Made by a program: the position numbers and the translations under genes. A DNA stretch of 64,000 nt from Gracilimonas sp965227785 (GTDB taxonomy: Bacteria > Bacteroidota > Rhodothermia > Balneolales > Balneolaceae): assembly GCF_965227785.1 (NCBI RefSeq), contig NZ_OZ245785.1, forward strand, positions 2,728,001 to 2,792,000. The letters run 5' to 3'. Positions 7,735 through 16,256 of this stretch are shown piece after piece. The notes beneath the pieces are model-generated. The model was not told the DNA's origin, ran no database searches, and saw only the letters and a list, made by a program, of their open reading frames with translations. Within the stretch, counting starts at the first letter, position 1. Each line of letters begins with the position of its first letter.

Positions 7735-8058
7735 ATGATGACTTATACAAAACGAGACGTCGTACGTCGGGTTGCGGAAGCAATGGATGAGCCTATGATT
7801 CAAGCAGAACCATGGGTTGATGCTGTGATCGTAGCTTTACGTGAAATTATGATGTCTGCTGATACAGAATGCAGAATTGAAATTCGTGACTTTGGAGTAT
7901 TTGAAGTAAAAGAAACCAAGGCTAAACCAAAAGCCAGAAATCCTAAGACGAACGAAGTAATTTATGTGCCTGCACACCGCAAGACACACTTCAAGCCAAG
8001 TAAGTTAATGAAGAAGTTTTTGCGGCAGCCATTAGAGGACGTTAAAAAGGATAAATAA
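7735..8058 (+). CDS. HU/IHF-family DNA-binding protein
   Basis: The 107-aa product is a nucleoid-associated protein of the HU/IHF fold. It shows the conserved helical start (YTKRDVVRRVAEAM), the central IEIRDFGVFEVKETKAKPKARNPKTNE segment and the arm region VIYVPAHRKTHFKPSKLMKK, including the RNPKT signature. The C-terminal tail beyond residue 95 is longer and more charged than in E. coli HU. It opens a run of genes in one direction (ruvX, def, fmt, ankyrin). A possible -7 box, TATCTTTA, lies at 7606-7613 with TTTA about 20 bp upstream, which would leave a leader of roughly 115 bases. Two adjacent ATG codons (7735 and 7738) make the exact start uncertain by one residue. Confidence 0.92.
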   Translation: MMTYTKRDVVRRVAEAMDEPMIQAEPWVDAVIVALREIMMSADTECRIEIRDFGVFEVKETKAKPKARNPKTNEVIYVPAHRKTHFKPSKLMKKFLRQPLEDVKKDK

Positions 8059-8077
8059 TTCAGGGGTAAACAAATAG

Positions 8078-8500
8078 TTGCAGGAATATGCACGGCTTAT
8101 CGGTATTGATGTTGGAAAAAAAAGAGTAGGTATTGCACAAACCGACTTACTAAAAACCATAGCATCACCGGTAGGCACTTTTTCCCCGGAGGAAGCATTA
8201 TCTGAGATAAAAAAAATCACAGAAAACGCATCCGTAGATAAATTTGTTGTGGGTTGGCCTTTGTCTCTTAAAGGAGAAGAAGGGTCGGCCACACAAATGG
8301 TTGATAATTTTATAAAAAAGCTGCGCCATTCTTTCCCAAATATAGACATTGCAAAAGTTGATGAGCGATACACGTCAACTCAGGCGCGCAGCCTTATGAT
8401 AGAGGCTGGAGTTCCTAAAAAAAAGAGACGTGAGAAGGGACGAGTTGACCGTATTGCAGCTGCCATCATTTTACAAAACTATTTAGATTCGAATTCTTAA
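8078..8500 (+). CDS. ruvX: RuvX/YqgF Holliday-junction resolvase-like nuclease
   Basis: This 140-aa protein is a member of the YqgF/RuvX family, an RNase H-like fold implicated in pre-16S rRNA 5' processing and in junction resolution. The first catalytic aspartate is in LIGIDVGKKRVGIAQTD (D11), the second acidic site is in DERYTSTQA, and the third is the D of VDRIAAAIIL. The start codon is TTG at 8078, with CAGGGG about 12 bases upstream; the nearby ATG at 8088 is in another frame and there is no in-frame ATG before the catalytic motif. The gene follows the HU-family gene by 19 bases and precedes def by 8 bases, so they are probably co-transcribed. Confidence 0.93.
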   Translation: MQEYARLIGIDVGKKRVGIAQTDLLKTIASPVGTFSPEEALSEIKKITENASVDKFVVGWPLSLKGEEGSATQMVDNFIKKLRHSFPNIDIAKVDERYTSTQARSLMIEAGVPKKKRREKGRVDRIAAAIILQNYLDSNS

Positions 8501-8508
8501 TATAACAT

Positions 8509-9072
8509 ATGCCCATATTACCAATTGTAACGTATGATGATCCGGTTTTACGGAAACAAGCAGATGAAATAGAAGAAGACAGTCCGGAACTGCAAACACT
8601 GATCGATAATATGCTGGAGACCATGTATAATGCTGATGGCGTTGGCTTGGCTGCTCCACAGATTGGACGGTCTATGAAATTGTTTGTGATGGATACCGAC
8701 TCTATGATTGAAGATGGAGAAGTTCCCTATGGCCCGATGGTTTTTATCAATCCGTTGATCTTGGAAAAAAGAGGAAATAAGGTGCCACTTGAAGAAGGCT
8801 GCCTCAGCATACCGGAAGTGAATGATAAAGTATTTCGCCCGGAAACGGTGATCATCGAATTTTTTGACAGGGATTTTAACAAACATCGACTGGAAGCAGG
8901 AGGGTGGACCTCACGAGTAATTCAGCATGAGTATGATCATCTGGAAGGCGTACTATTTTTGGATTACCTGAGTGCCTTCAAAAAGCGGATGCATAAGAAA
9001 GAGCTTAAAGAGATTGAAGAAGGCAACAAAAAGGTGAAATATCCTGTAGTTCCCAAACAGGAAGAAGCATAG
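8509..9072 (+). CDS. def: Peptide deformylase
   Basis: The 187-aa enzyme removes the N-formyl group from new proteins. All three signature motifs are present: GVGLAAPQIG, EEGCLSIPE with the metal-ligand C98, and QHEYDHLEG with H140, H144 and the catalytic E141. The length is typical. It ends two bases before the fmt start codon, the classical def-fmt pairing: Fmt adds the formyl group to initiator Met-tRNA and Def removes it from the finished chain. The C-terminal tail after residue 160 is rich in Lys and Glu and is probably disordered. Confidence 0.97.
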   Translation: MPILPIVTYDDPVLRKQADEIEEDSPELQTLIDNMLETMYNADGVGLAAPQIGRSMKLFVMDTDSMIEDGEVPYGPMVFINPLILEKRGNKVPLEEGCLSIPEVNDKVFRPETVIIEFFDRDFNKHRLEAGGWTSRVIQHEYDHLEGVLFLDYLSAFKKRMHKKELKEIEEGNKKVKYPVVPKQEEA

Positions 9073-9074
9073 CG

Positions 9075-9989
9075 ATGAATATTGTTTTTATGGGTTCACC
9101 CGAATTTGCCATTCCAAGCCTGGAGCAAATTCACCAATCTGAACATACCATAAAAGCGGTGGTTAGTAATGTAGATAAACGGCGCGGGAGGGGCTCAAAA
9201 AAGTCACCAACGCTTGTGAAGGCCAAAGCGCTGGAATTAGGACTCCCTGTAATTGAAGTGGATGACCTTTCATCCCCGCAATTCGGAACACAGCTACAAG
9301 CATTGGAAGCAGACCTCTTTGTAGTTGTAGCCTTCCGTATTTTACCTACTTCTGTTTTAAGCATCCCCAAAAAAGGCTCCATTAATTTGCACGCCTCCCT
9401 GTTGCCTAAATACCGGGGGGCTGCACCAATTCACTGGGCTATTATCAATGGTGAAGAAGAGACCGGGTGTACCGTATTTTTTCTGGATGAAAAAGTGGAT
9501 ACCGGCAATATCATCCTTCAGGAAAAAACAAAAATCGGAGATAATGAAACGACCGGTGAATTATATAACCGGCTCAGGGATATGGGGAGTGAGTTGCTGC
9601 TGGAGAGCATCAACAGAATAGATTCTGAGGAGTATACCTTATCAGCTCAGGACCACTCCAAAGCCACCCCTGCCCCCAAGCTTTTCAGGGACGATTGCCA
9701 CATAGACTTCAACAACCCTGTAACAGATGTTCATAATAAAATCAGAGGCCTCAGTCCGTTCCCAACCGCCTGGGCCAACTGGAAGGGAGAAAAGTTCAAT
9801 ATGTATAGGTCCAGATTAGGGATTGCCGCAAATGTTGATCCCGGAGAACTATTGGTTAAGGATGATAAGCTGCTTGTTGGGTGTTTGGATGGTACGATAG
9901 AGTTGACAGAAGTACAGCTTCCTGGCACAAAAAGATTGACAGGAGAGGAATTAATAAGGGGCTACGACGTTGAGGGAGTGCTGGATTAA
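9075..9989 (+). CDS. fmt: Methionyl-tRNA formyltransferase
   Basis: The 304-aa enzyme transfers a formyl group from 10-formyltetrahydrofolate to Met-tRNA(fMet). The catalytic residues are visible as N104 and H106 in GSINLHASLLPKYRGAAPI and D142 in DEKVDTGNI. The N-terminal part (MNIVFMGSPEFAIPSLEQI) is the usual Rossmann start, and the C-terminal OB-fold domain begins near residue 205 (HNKIRGLSPFPTAWA). It is slightly shorter than the E. coli enzyme (315 aa). It is tightly coupled to def upstream (2-base gap). Confidence 0.97.
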   Translation: MNIVFMGSPEFAIPSLEQIHQSEHTIKAVVSNVDKRRGRGSKKSPTLVKAKALELGLPVIEVDDLSSPQFGTQLQALEADLFVVVAFRILPTSVLSIPKKGSINLHASLLPKYRGAAPIHWAIINGEEETGCTVFFLDEKVDTGNIILQEKTKIGDNETTGELYNRLRDMGSELLLESINRIDSEEYTLSAQDHSKATPAPKLFRDDCHIDFNNPVTDVHNKIRGLSPFPTAWANWKGEKFNMYRSRLGIAANVDPGELLVKDDKLLVGCLDGTIELTEVQLPGTKRLTGEELIRGYDVEGVLD

Positions 9990-10069
9990 TTTTCTTGAAG
10001 AATTAATTTGAGATATACGTTCGGTTTTTTATCATCACGCCAATTGCAAAGCTAAAATTATAGCATATT

Positions 10070-10765
10070 ATGGAGCAATCAGAAATTTTTGAGGCAGCCA
10101 AGACCGGAAACCTGGAAGAGCTGAAAAAGCTTTTAAAAGGAAAGAAGGGAATCAATGAAACCAACAAAAGTGGTGCGTCTGCTCTGATTTTGGCCTCTGA
10201 AAAAAACCACACCGAAATGGCCAAGTTTCTGGTAGAGGAGGGAGCTGATCTGAATATTGAGACCAAAATGGGAGGTACAGCTTTAAACCGTGCAGCTGAA
10301 AATGGTAACCTTGATCTGTTGAAGTATTTCCTCGAAAAAGGGGCCGGTATTGGGAACCTTGCTCTGATTGCAGCCTCTCGCGTTGGTAATCTTGAAGCAG
10401 TAAAGTTACTGGTAGAAGCCGGTGCCGATGTGGATGCCCAGCAACGATGGGGACACACCGCATTGATGCTGGCGGCAAAAGCAGGCAATACAGATGTAGT
10501 TAAATATTTGATTGATCAGGGTGCAAATGTAAAGTTACGGGATAAGAATGGTGACACAGCTATGATGATTGCCATGGATAACGAACAGGATGATATCGCT
10601 TTACTTATGAAAAGAGCCGGAGCTAAGCCTGAATCAAAACCTAAGAAAGAAGTTGATCCTGTTACAGACGATGATGAGGAAGTGGACCTGGACGACACTA
10701 CCGATGTGGATGATCTGGTTTCCGGTGACGATGATGCCCCCGATGATGTAGATTTAGACGACTAA
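10070..10765 (+). CDS. Ankyrin-repeat protein with acidic tail
   Basis: The 231-aa protein has about five ankyrin repeats between residues 5 and 178; the best match the pattern SGASALILASEKNHTEMAKF and WGHTALMLAAKAGNTDVVKY with the usual EGADLN or AGADVD turns. The last 45 residues are extremely acidic (Asp/Glu with Val-Asp-Asp-Leu repeats) and probably unstructured. There is no signal peptide, so it should be cytoplasmic. Ankyrin repeats bind other proteins; no partner can be named. It lies 80 bases after fmt in the same direction and may be read as the last gene of the HU-ruvX-def-fmt run. Confidence 0.9.
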   Translation: MEQSEIFEAAKTGNLEELKKLLKGKKGINETNKSGASALILASEKNHTEMAKFLVEEGADLNIETKMGGTALNRAAENGNLDLLKYFLEKGAGIGNLALIAASRVGNLEAVKLLVEAGADVDAQQRWGHTALMLAAKAGNTDVVKYLIDQGANVKLRDKNGDTAMMIAMDNEQDDIALLMKRAGAKPESKPKKEVDPVTDDDEEVDLDDTTDVDDLVSGDDDAPDDVDLDD

Positions 10766-10877
10766 TTCTACATTCTTGAATCCTGGTTACAATAATTTTG
10801 TGATTGCCCTGATTGTGGAGTAATCAATCGATTAAGGGTTTTTTCTTCAAAAGCCTCCCTCTGAATAACAGATATAA

Positions 10878-10911
10878 AAAAGCCCTGCTCATAGTTGATG
10901 AGCAGGGCTTT
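10878..10911. terminator. Bidirectional terminator between ankyrin gene and pruA
   Basis: AAAGCCCTGCTCA and TGAGCAGGGCTTT form a 13-bp perfect stem with a small loop (core stem 10881-10909), with A and T runs on the two sides. It can terminate both convergent transcripts. Confidence 0.88.
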
Positions 10912-10936
10912 AATTTTATAGGACAGGTGCGATTGA

Positions 10937-12553
10937 TTACTTATTTGCGAACTCAAAATCTTCAAGTTCATAATCAACACCATCGGCTGGTCTCAGGGTG
11001 GTTGATTTCGGCTCAAGGAAATACTTGAGGTAATCACGTCCGCCTGCCTTGGCATCAGTACCACTTAATTTAAAACCACCAAAAGGCTGAGCTCCAACAA
11101 GGGCTCCGGTACACTTACGATTTATGTACAGGTTACCGACCCGGTATTCTCTCAACGCACGGTCAATTTTCTTAGGATCCTGGGAGAAGTAAGCTCCGGT
11201 TAGTCCGTAGTCAACGCCGTTGGCAATGCGTAAGGCATCATCGGTGTCTTTGGCTTTAATAAATGCGGTTACAGGACCGAAAATTTCTTCCTGGGCCAGA
11301 CGATCATCTTCACTGATGTCAGCAAAAACGGTAGGCTCAATATAGTAACCTTCGTTCTCTGTCTCGGCACGTTTTCCACCGGCTACCAGTCGACCTTCTT
11401 TCTTGCCAATCTCAATATAGCTCATGATTTTATCCACAGCTTTTTGATTGATGACCGGGCCTGAAATATGGTTTTCCTTAGAATCTCCTACAGAAAGAGC
11501 ATTTGTTTTTTCTGCAACTTTTTCAAGAAGCTCATCATAAATATCCTGATGGGCAATTACGCGGGAGCTGGCTGAACATTTCTGTCCCTGGAAACCAAAG
11601 GCACCTTTCACAATTTCAGTAGAAGCTTTTTCAATATCGGCATCAGCATCTACAACAGTAGCATTCTTGCCGCCCAGCTCGCAAACCATTCGCTTCAGGA
11701 ACTTTTGACCATCAGCTACTTCAGCGGCAATTTTATTCAGGTGCAGACCTACAGCTTTAGATCCTGTGAAAGAAATAAAACGTGTTTTAGGATGCTTGGC
11801 AAGGTTTTCCCCAACTTCAATATCACCGCCTGGTACAAAGTTGAATACGCCTTTTGGGAGTCCTACTTCTTCAAAAATCTCGGCAAGGATGGAGCCCATT
11901 CGAGGAGTGTCGGGAGCAGGTTTAGCTACAACGGTATTACCCACAGCAATCGGAGCAACGGCCATTCCCACAAAAATAGCGAAAGGGAAGTTCCATGGGG
12001 AAATGGAAACTCCGGCGCCGATAGGCATGTAAATAGTTCTGTTGTAATCGCCCCAGGTTTCGGAAAGTACATCCATTCCATCGTCTATTCGAAGGGCTTC
12101 GTGCGCATAATAATCTATAAAGTCAATGGCTTCGCAGGTGTCGGCATCGGCTTCAAGATAGTTTTTGCCGGCTTCGCTAATCATCCAGGCGTTGATTTCA
12201 AGCCTTCGGCGGCGTATAACATCGGCAGCTTTAAACAGGTAATCTGCTCTTTTCTGAGCTGAAACATGTTGCCAGCTTTCGAAAGCATCCCACGCTTTGT
12301 CTAAAGCGTCAAAGGCTTGGTCCTTACTGGCCATTTGGAATGTTCCGATAGTCTCAGAAAGGTTGGATGGGTTTTTACTTTCAAAAGTACCGGCATCACC
12401 TTTCACAAATTCGCCGTTGATATAAAGGTCATACTCCTGGCCAAAATTAGACCGGACTTCTTCAAGTGCTTTCTTTTGAGCTTTATCGTTAGTGGGATCA
12501 GAAAAATCTAAGTACGTCTCATTTTTGTACTTTTCTAAGGTCTGGTCGGGCAT
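10937..12553 (-). CDS. pruA: L-glutamate gamma-semialdehyde (1-pyrroline-5-carboxylate) dehydrogenase
   Basis: The 538-aa enzyme performs the second step of proline breakdown, oxidising glutamate semialdehyde to glutamate with NAD+. Aldehyde-dehydrogenase motifs are clear: CELGGKNATVVDADAD with the catalytic Glu, and FQGQKCSASSRVI with the catalytic Cys. The ISPWNFPFAIF, KPAPDTPRMG and FISFTGSKAVG segments bind the cofactor. The N-terminal extension (PDQTLEKYKNETYLDFSD...) and the C-terminal end with SGTDAKAGGRDYLKYFLEPK match the monofunctional PruA/RocA subgroup rather than generic aldehyde dehydrogenases. No proline dehydrogenase gene is in the window. A promoter is predicted at 12596-12628. 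Confidence 0.95.
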   Translation of the reverse strand: MPDQTLEKYKNETYLDFSDPTNDKAQKKALEEVRSNFGQEYDLYINGEFVKGDAGTFESKNPSNLSETIGTFQMASKDQAFDALDKAWDAFESWQHVSAQKRADYLFKAADVIRRRRLEINAWMISEAGKNYLEADADTCEAIDFIDYYAHEALRIDDGMDVLSETWGDYNRTIYMPIGAGVSISPWNFPFAIFVGMAVAPIAVGNTVVAKPAPDTPRMGSILAEIFEEVGLPKGVFNFVPGGDIEVGENLAKHPKTRFISFTGSKAVGLHLNKIAAEVADGQKFLKRMVCELGGKNATVVDADADIEKASTEIVKGAFGFQGQKCSASSRVIAHQDIYDELLEKVAEKTNALSVGDSKENHISGPVINQKAVDKIMSYIEIGKKEGRLVAGGKRAETENEGYYIEPTVFADISEDDRLAQEEIFGPVTAFIKAKDTDDALRIANGVDYGLTGAYFSQDPKKIDRALREYRVGNLYINRKCTGALVGAQPFGGFKLSGTDAKAGGRDYLKYFLEPKSTTLRPADGVDYELEDFEFANK

Positions 12554-12595
12554 GGTTTTGAATTATTTTTTGATGAATTTTAAGCTTTGTTACAC

Positions 12596-12628
12596 TAAAG
12601 ATACGCAGAAAAGCGCTCCCAATTCAAA
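12596..12628 (-). promoter_or_regulatory. Predicted pruA promoter (Bacteroidota type)
   Basis: On the minus strand TTTG (12625-12628) is followed after 21 bases by TATCTTTA (12596-12603), one mismatch from the TAnnTTTG -7 box. The start codon lies about 43 bases downstream. Confidence 0.5.
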
Positions 12629-12789
12629 GGCGATGATGTTAAACCTCTCAGGTAACCGAAAACATTGAAAATAGGACGCGATAATGGTAGCTTTCAACGA
12701 TTCACAAGAACTTTACAAGTCTGTTTTACATTCTTACTTAGTGAAGTTAGAAGAATAAAAACTCAATTCAATTATAAACAGGATTCGAA

Positions 12790-13788
12790 ATGGCAAAAAT
12801 TAAAGTGGGAATTAACGGGTTTGGCCGTATTGGCAGAATGGTGACCCGTTCAATCCTAACTAATCATAAAGATACAATTGAAATTGTTGGAGTAAATGAT
12901 CTGACAGATACCAAGACTCTGGCGCATCTTTTTAAATACGATTCAGCTCAGGGAACGTATCCCGGTGATGTTTCTGTGGATGGAGATAAAATGACCATCG
13001 ATGGAATGAGCTTTGATGTGAGTGCTGAGAGAGATCCGGCGAATCTGAAATGGGGAGATCTTGGGGCAGAAGTTGTAGTTGAGTCAACCGGTTTTTTCCG
13101 TGATGCAAAAAGTGCCGGTAAGCATTTGGAAGCAGGAGCCAAAAAAGTGGTTATTTCAGCTCCGGCATCCGGCGATATTCAAACAATCGTTCTTGGTGTA
13201 AACGATGAAAAGATTGCTGATGATATTGAGATTTATTCCAATGCAAGCTGTACCACCAACTGCCTGGCGCCAATGGCCAAAGTCATTGATGACAACTTCG
13301 GGTTGGTAAAAGGCTTTATGACCACTATCCACTCTTACACCGGTGATCAGCAATTAGTTGATGGACCTCACAAAGATCTTCGACGCGCACGTGCCGCCGC
13401 CGCAAACATTGTACCTACCACAACTGGTGCAGCAAAAGCTGTAGGTCTTGTGCTTCCGGAGCTTGATGGGAAACTTGATGGCGGAGCTGTTCGTGTGCCA
13501 ACACTGACAGGTTCATTAACAGACTTAGTATGCGAAGTTGAAAAAGAGACTACCGCTGAAGAAGTGAATGCTGCATTTAAGAAGGCTGCCGAAGGCCCTA
13601 TGAAAGGAATCCTTGAGTATGCTGAGGTGGAACTGGTTTCTTCTGACATTGTTGGAAATCCACACTCAAACATTTACGACAGCCAGCTTACTAAAGTAGA
13701 TGGTAAACTGGTTAAAGTTATTGGGTGGTATGATAATGAAGCCGGCTACTCTGCACGAACTGCCGATTTAATCACCAAGATTATATAA
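12790..13788 (+). CDS. gap: Glyceraldehyde-3-phosphate dehydrogenase, type I
   Basis: The 332-aa glycolytic enzyme converts glyceraldehyde 3-phosphate to 1,3-bisphosphoglycerate. The NAD-binding start is KVGINGFGRIGRMVTRS, the catalytic cysteine is C154 in NASCTTNCLAP, and HSYTGDQQLVDGPHKDLRRARAAA and WYDNEAGYS complete the family pattern. The length is standard. The gene is monocistronic, with about 235 bp of divergent upstream region shared with pruA and a strong terminator at 13835-13869. AAACAGGATTCGAA precedes the ATG without a clear Shine-Dalgarno sequence. Confidence 0.97.
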   Translation: MAKIKVGINGFGRIGRMVTRSILTNHKDTIEIVGVNDLTDTKTLAHLFKYDSAQGTYPGDVSVDGDKMTIDGMSFDVSAERDPANLKWGDLGAEVVVESTGFFRDAKSAGKHLEAGAKKVVISAPASGDIQTIVLGVNDEKIADDIEIYSNASCTTNCLAPMAKVIDDNFGLVKGFMTTIHSYTGDQQLVDGPHKDLRRARAAAANIVPTTTGAAKAVGLVLPELDGKLDGGAVRVPTLTGSLTDLVCEVEKETTAEEVNAAFKKAAEGPMKGILEYAEVELVSSDIVGNPHSNIYDSQLTKVDGKLVKVIGWYDNEAGYSARTADLITKII

Positions 13789-13834
13789 TATTTAGTATTA
13801 GTGAATTACATTCACTAAGCATGTTATTTTATTG

Positions 13835-13869
13835 AAACTCCTGCTTTCGAAAGAGGGCAGGAGTTTTTT
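13835..13869 (+). terminator. Intrinsic terminator after gap
   Basis: AAACTCCTGC (13835-13844) pairs with GCAGGAGTTT (13857-13866) around a 12-base loop and runs into a T tract. Confidence 0.9.
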
Positions 13870-13938
13870 ATATCAGTTTACTTGTAAAACTGCGCCGATC
13901 TCCTCACATTTCTGCACACCAAAAAATGAGGAGAAATT

Positions 13939-14946
13939 ATGTTTAGGGTATCACTTTATATTTTAGCAGCGCTGTTATTGGTAACTACTACTGGTTGTGT
14001 GGAAGTTGAAACCAAAAAGAAGTCAGTCACTCAAATGCCTGATGTAGATTTTGAGTTAACGTCAGATCAAACGCATAATCGTTGGAGCAGTGCCATTGAG
14101 CCGGTGTTGACGGTTCCATCCGGTTCGGTTATTAAGGTTGGAACCGAAGAAGCTTCAGATCAACAGCTGGATGTCAATTCCACCCTCGAGGATTTAGCCA
14201 ATTTAAGTTTTGATCCTATTCACCCGCTAACAGGACCGGTGTACGTTGAAAATGCAGAGCCCGGAGATGTACTTAAAGTAACACTTCATAAAATTGAGAT
14301 GGGAGATTGGGGGTGGACGGCGATCGTACCCGGTTTTGGATTTCTTGCTGATGAATTTACCGAGCCATACCTCAAAACGTTTGAGCTGGGTAAAGACAAA
14401 AACACAGCAAAATTTTCTGAGAATATTGAAATCCCGTTAAAACCGTTTCCCGGAGTAATGGGAGTGGCTCCGGATACTGAAGAAATGCTTTCCACCATTC
14501 CACCTCGTGAAAATGGCGGGAATATGGATGACCCGAATATCACCGAAGGCTCCGTGGTCTATTTCCCCGTGTTGGTAGAAGGAGCTCTGTTTTCGATTGG
14601 GGATACCCATGCTGCCCAGGGGCATGGAGAAGTTTGTGGTACAGCCATAGAAGCCCCCATGAATATCATTTACGAAGTTGAAGTAATAAAGGGTGGCAGG
14701 ACGATCACCGAACCACAATATGAAACCAAAGACTATTACGCAGTTACTGCTTTTGCGACCACCATCGATGAAGCTGCGAAGAAAGCCACTCGCTATATGA
14801 TTGATTTCCTGGAAGAAGAGAAAGGCATGAATCGTCAGGATGCTTACGCGCTTTGTTCGCTGGCCGGAGACCTGAAAATAGCGGAGGTTGTTGATGTACC
14901 TCATATGTTGGTTTCCATGCACATCCCGAAGAATATTTTTAAATAA
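13939..14946 (+). CDS. Acetamidase/formamidase-family lipoprotein
   Basis: The 335-aa protein begins with a lipoprotein signal peptide (lipobox TTTG-C20). The body matches the FmdA/AmdA acetamidase-formamidase family: the N-terminal HNRWSSAIEPVLTVPSG, PIHPLTGPVYVENAEPGD, the central FPGVMGVAPDTEEMLSTIPPRENGGNMD, and GDTHAAQGHGEVCGTAIE. Known members hydrolyse short amides to ammonia and the acid. The export signal is typical of a Bacteroidota subgroup and suggests action in the periplasm or at the outer membrane. It lies 30 bases before an M28 peptidase lipoprotein, so the two probably form an operon of exported hydrolases. GAGGAGAAATT before the ATG supplies a good ribosome-binding site. Confidence 0.9.
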   Translation: MFRVSLYILAALLLVTTTGCVEVETKKKSVTQMPDVDFELTSDQTHNRWSSAIEPVLTVPSGSVIKVGTEEASDQQLDVNSTLEDLANLSFDPIHPLTGPVYVENAEPGDVLKVTLHKIEMGDWGWTAIVPGFGFLADEFTEPYLKTFELGKDKNTAKFSENIEIPLKPFPGVMGVAPDTEEMLSTIPPRENGGNMDDPNITEGSVVYFPVLVEGALFSIGDTHAAQGHGEVCGTAIEAPMNIIYEVEVIKGGRTITEPQYETKDYYAVTAFATTIDEAAKKATRYMIDFLEEEKGMNRQDAYALCSLAGDLKIAEVVDVPHMLVSMHIPKNIFK

Positions 14947-14976
14947 AACAGACCCAACCCAAAGTTCAGAATTCAG

Positions 14977-15870
14977 ATGAAGAAATCCCCCATTTTAATA
15001 GCTGTATTATTTGTATTCAGTTTAGGCTGTACGAGTCAGCAACAACAGGCGACCTTAGACACAGAACAGCTTATTGAAGATCTTCGCGTGATTTCTTCCG
15101 ATGAGATGGAAGGCCGCAGAGCAGGCACCGAAGGCAACCGCAAAGCCCGGGAGTACTTGGTGCAACGATTTGAAGAAGAGGGAGCTCAACCGTTTCAGGA
15201 TTCCTACACGCATGAATTCACCTTTACCAACAGAAGCAGTGAGGAGATGACCGGTGTGAATGTAATCGGGGAAATCAAAGGGAAGACGAATTCTGTGATG
15301 GTAATTACCGCTCATTACGATCATCTGGGCATTCGCGACAGCTTAATCTATAACGGAGCCGATGATGACGCCTCCGGAACCTCAGCACTGTTGGCCTACA
15401 TCGATTACTTTAGCCAAATTCAGCCCAATCACACGCTGGTTTTTGCGGCTTTCGATGCTGAAGAGATGGGACTGCAAGGAGCAAGAGCTTTTGTAGAAGA
15501 CTCTATTTTCCTTGAAAAAGTGAAGCTGAACATCAACCTGGATATGATTGCTCAAAATGATTCGAATGAGATCTATGCTGTTGGGATGTATCATTATCCG
15601 GAGCTAAAGCCGGTTTTTGAAGATATTGAAACTGGTGATATCAATTTACTATTTGGGCACGATGACCCGAACAGTGAGTTGGATGACTGGACGTTTGCTT
15701 CAGACCATGGGCCTTTCCATCAGAAGGGTGTTCCCTTTGTGTACTTTGGAGTGGCGGATCATGAACACTATCATCGCCATACGGATGACTTCGAAACCAT
15801 TCCTCAGGGATTTTATAAAGAAAGCGTCCGAATGATCCTGAATGCCATTCTGGCTTTTGATGAGCGGTAA
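14977..15870 (+). CDS. M28-family metallopeptidase lipoprotein
   Basis: The 297-aa protein has a lipoprotein signal (FSLG-C18) and the M28 aminopeptidase core. Zinc-binding and catalytic motifs are visible: ITAHYDHLG (H113), NGADDDASGTSALL (bridging Asp), AAFDAEEMGLQGA (E162-E163), NINLDMIAQ (D189) and a late His in the DHEHYHRHTDD region. Such enzymes remove N-terminal amino acids from peptides outside the cytoplasm. It follows the amidase lipoprotein by 30 bases and is closed by the terminator at 15888-15913. Confidence 0.93.
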   Translation: MKKSPILIAVLFVFSLGCTSQQQQATLDTEQLIEDLRVISSDEMEGRRAGTEGNRKAREYLVQRFEEEGAQPFQDSYTHEFTFTNRSSEEMTGVNVIGEIKGKTNSVMVITAHYDHLGIRDSLIYNGADDDASGTSALLAYIDYFSQIQPNHTLVFAAFDAEEMGLQGARAFVEDSIFLEKVKLNINLDMIAQNDSNEIYAVGMYHYPELKPVFEDIETGDINLLFGHDDPNSELDDWTFASDHGPFHQKGVPFVYFGVADHEHYHRHTDDFETIPQGFYKESVRMILNAILAFDER

Positions 15871-15887
15871 AATCTCAAAGTATAAAA

Positions 15888-15913
15888 AAAGCCTCACCGA
15901 ACGGTGAGGCTTT
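15888..15913. terminator. Bidirectional terminator
   Basis: AAAGCCTCACCG and CGGTGAGGCTTT form a perfect 12-bp stem with a 2-base gap at the centre. It closes both the peptidase gene (+) and the small gene at 15937-16107 (-). Confidence 0.9.
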
Positions 15914-15936
15914 AAGTGTTCTACAAAAAAGTGGTT

Positions 15937-16107
15937 CTAAAATTTCCGCAGGTAACTGGTGCATTCGTTGCAATCTTTCCCATCTTTGCGGGCGTCTTCT
16001 TCTTTTTCAAAACTTTGACTCGAAAAGGCCTCAATATCTCCACTTTTAGAGACTCGTCTCCATCTCCATTCGCCTTTAACGTCTTTGTATAACTCGCATT
16101 TAGCCAT
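15937..16107 (-). CDS. Small protein with YegP/DUF1508-like sequence (56 aa)
   Basis: A short complete frame on the minus strand starts at ATG 16105-16107 and stops at 15937-15939. It encodes MAKCELYKDVKGEWRWRRVS followed by a charged segment and CNECTSYLRKF at the end. The pattern Y-kd-kGeWRWR-v-sGdI-a-Ss-sf resembles one unit of the DUF1508/YegP fold, a small beta-rich domain usually found in tandem. Here there is one unit, with three cysteines, two of them in the C-terminal CNEC. Function is unknown. It lies between a strong terminator and the OsmC gene region and appears to be transcribed alone. Confidence 0.72.
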   Translation of the reverse strand: MAKCELYKDVKGEWRWRRVSKSGDIEAFSSQSFEKEEDARKDGKDCNECTSYLRKF

Positions 16108-16213
16108 AGGTAAGTATCTGATTTATTGGTAATTAACTATCACTTAGTATAGCCAAAATGCTGCTTTTAAGCAATTCTGAGCGGTTTGTAATGTGAATTA
16201 GAGATATTGAATG

Positions 16214-16251
16214 ATGAATTATGAATTGACTAAACACAATTCATAATTCAT
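16214..16251. terminator. AT-rich 15-bp hairpin downstream of the OsmC gene
   Basis: ATGAATTATGAATTG (16214-16228) and CAATTCATAATTCAT (16237-16251) are perfectly complementary with an 8-base loop. It lies just after the stop codon of the OsmC gene on the minus strand, so it may act as a terminator or mRNA-stabilising hairpin. Each arm is itself a tandem of the ATGAATT unit. Confidence 0.5.
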
Positions 16252-16256
16252 AATCA

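Noticed and set aside
8088..8090. ATG at 8088 as the ruvX start
   Set aside because: It is out of frame with the conserved GIDVGKKRVG motif; TTG 8078 is the only suitable start.
11705..12262. Long plus-strand open frame opposite pruA
   Set aside because: It lies entirely inside pruA on the other strand, has no family features and arises from codon bias of the real gene.
16214..16251. Repeated ATGAATT units considered as a CRISPR-like or phage repeat
   Set aside because: Only one hairpin with tandem 7-mers; no regular spacers or further copies.
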